The notes below the pieces were generated by a model, which ran no database searches, had not been told where the DNA came from, and saw nothing but the letters and a program-made list of their open reading frames with translations. A program made the translations under genes and the position numbers. A stretch of DNA of 64,000 nucleotides from Leptasterias polaris (lineage: Eukaryota > Echinodermata > Asteroidea > Forcipulatida > Asteriidae): the NCBI GenBank assembly GCA_037783415.1, contig JAZGTN010000228.1, positions 558,001-622,000 on the forward strand. Direction: 5' to 3'. Position 1 is the first letter of the stretch; every line of letters begins with the position of its first letter. Below are positions 63,471-64,000 of the stretch, in pieces.

Positions 63471-64000
63471 CTGTAAGGAAAGACAACTTTTCAATTAATT
63501 CATTTTCAAAATTCATGTTGTAATACAGACGACTCAAGTTCAACTAATTCACCGGGATTGGCCAACCTACTTTGTCATGACAGGAATGTTGTTGCAAAAA
63601 ACAGCAAAATAAAAAGACACTTAGCAGAAGTTGCCTTGTGGAGCTATCGAAATAATTGTAAAAGCACGAATCGGTTTTAGATTTGTTGTTCTCTTTTAGT
63701 TTTCGCACTGCCAATGATTTATTCTGAGCGCACGATTTTTTTTTCCGAGCGTTCGAAATAATATTTTTTAGCACAATTCGATTTCGCAATAATTTTTTGT
63801 TTTAGCTTTCGCACTGACAATAGTTTATTCCAAGCGTACAAATTAAATTATTTGAGCAATCAAAATAATTTTGAGAGGACAAATCGTGTTTGCAATAATG
63901 TTGTTTAAGCTTCCGCACTGGCATTACTTTTATTCCGAGCACACAAACAAGTTATCTGGAGCAATCAAAATGATTTTGAGAGAAACAATTTGAGAGCACC

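Larger units (their letters stand above)
62014..64000. repeat. 4.27-kb tandem duplication unit 2 (cut by window edge)
   Basis: Near-identical to unit 1 from 57747 onward, apart from single-base changes and the 472-bp absence near 63640. It continues past the right edge; if complete, another CUB exon should follow. Confidence 0.85.

Overview
The window looks like an intron-rich, repeat-dense deuterostome nuclear genome, most likely an echinoderm. This rests on the fibrinogen-related protein, on two Gmr1-type Ty3/gypsy elements (integrase before reverse transcriptase, a deuterostome-associated order), and on SINE and MITE families that I associate with sea stars and sea urchins. The species assignment is inference. 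There are no operons, no CRISPR array and no confident functional RNA gene. Most of the 64 kb is transposable-element debris around three host genes.

Host genes. (1) 2134-9728, minus strand: the 5' part of an organic-anion transporter (SLCO/OATP) gene. Three exons join in phase across two introns, and the gene leaves the window on the left. Its second intron (6 kb) holds a non-LTR 3' end, a 1.13-kb tandem duplication and a gutted gypsy element. (2) 41224-42249, plus strand: an intact single-exon secreted protein with a PAN/apple-like domain followed by a fibrinogen-related domain. (3) 55276-63470 and beyond, minus strand: extracellular exons of a modular receptor. Reading 5' to 3' on the minus strand they are LDLa, LDLa, CUB, LDLa, LDLa and an LRR N-terminal cap. 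All but the last boundary are phase 1, which suits LGR/GRL101-like receptors. A 4.27-kb tandem duplication copied the LDLa pair.

Mobile elements. 0.7-1.5 kb: decayed Tc1/mariner-type transposase. 7.46-8.14 kb: gypsy relic with a 4-bp target duplication. 13.37-13.93 kb: foldback element inside a SINE, with a 186-bp MITE nested in it. 15.3-19.7 kb: 4.4-kb element with ~0.74-kb terminal inverted repeats around a decayed gene of a large uncharacterised family. 20.6-25.4 kb: Gmr1-like element lacking RT/RNase H. 25.6-26.1 kb: foldback built from TTCGTACC words. 30.4-31.7 kb: pogo-like transposase 3' end with a PHD-like finger and a 15-bp coding minisatellite. 34.8-38.0 kb: second Gmr1-like element with an intact INT-RT-RH ORF and 3' LTR. 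38.6-40.6 kb: minisatellite and two copies of a ~460-bp MITE. 50.1-53.6 kb: near-complete CR1/L2-like non-LTR element. tRNA-derived SINEs occur at 0, 13.9, 39.8, 54.1 and 56.6 kb.

The most unusual signals are these. A 186/187-bp MITE with a telomere-like core is present twice with perfect 8-bp target duplications, and one copy is inserted in frame into a reverse transcriptase ORF. A second telomere-cored hairpin at 57.0 kb carries a 9-bp target duplication. The long-TIR element at 15.3-19.7 kb links an uncharacterised protein family to a transposon structure. A ~130-bp satellite at 48.6-49.6 kb carries a DR5-like nuclear-receptor motif and a palindromic ETS-like motif in most units.
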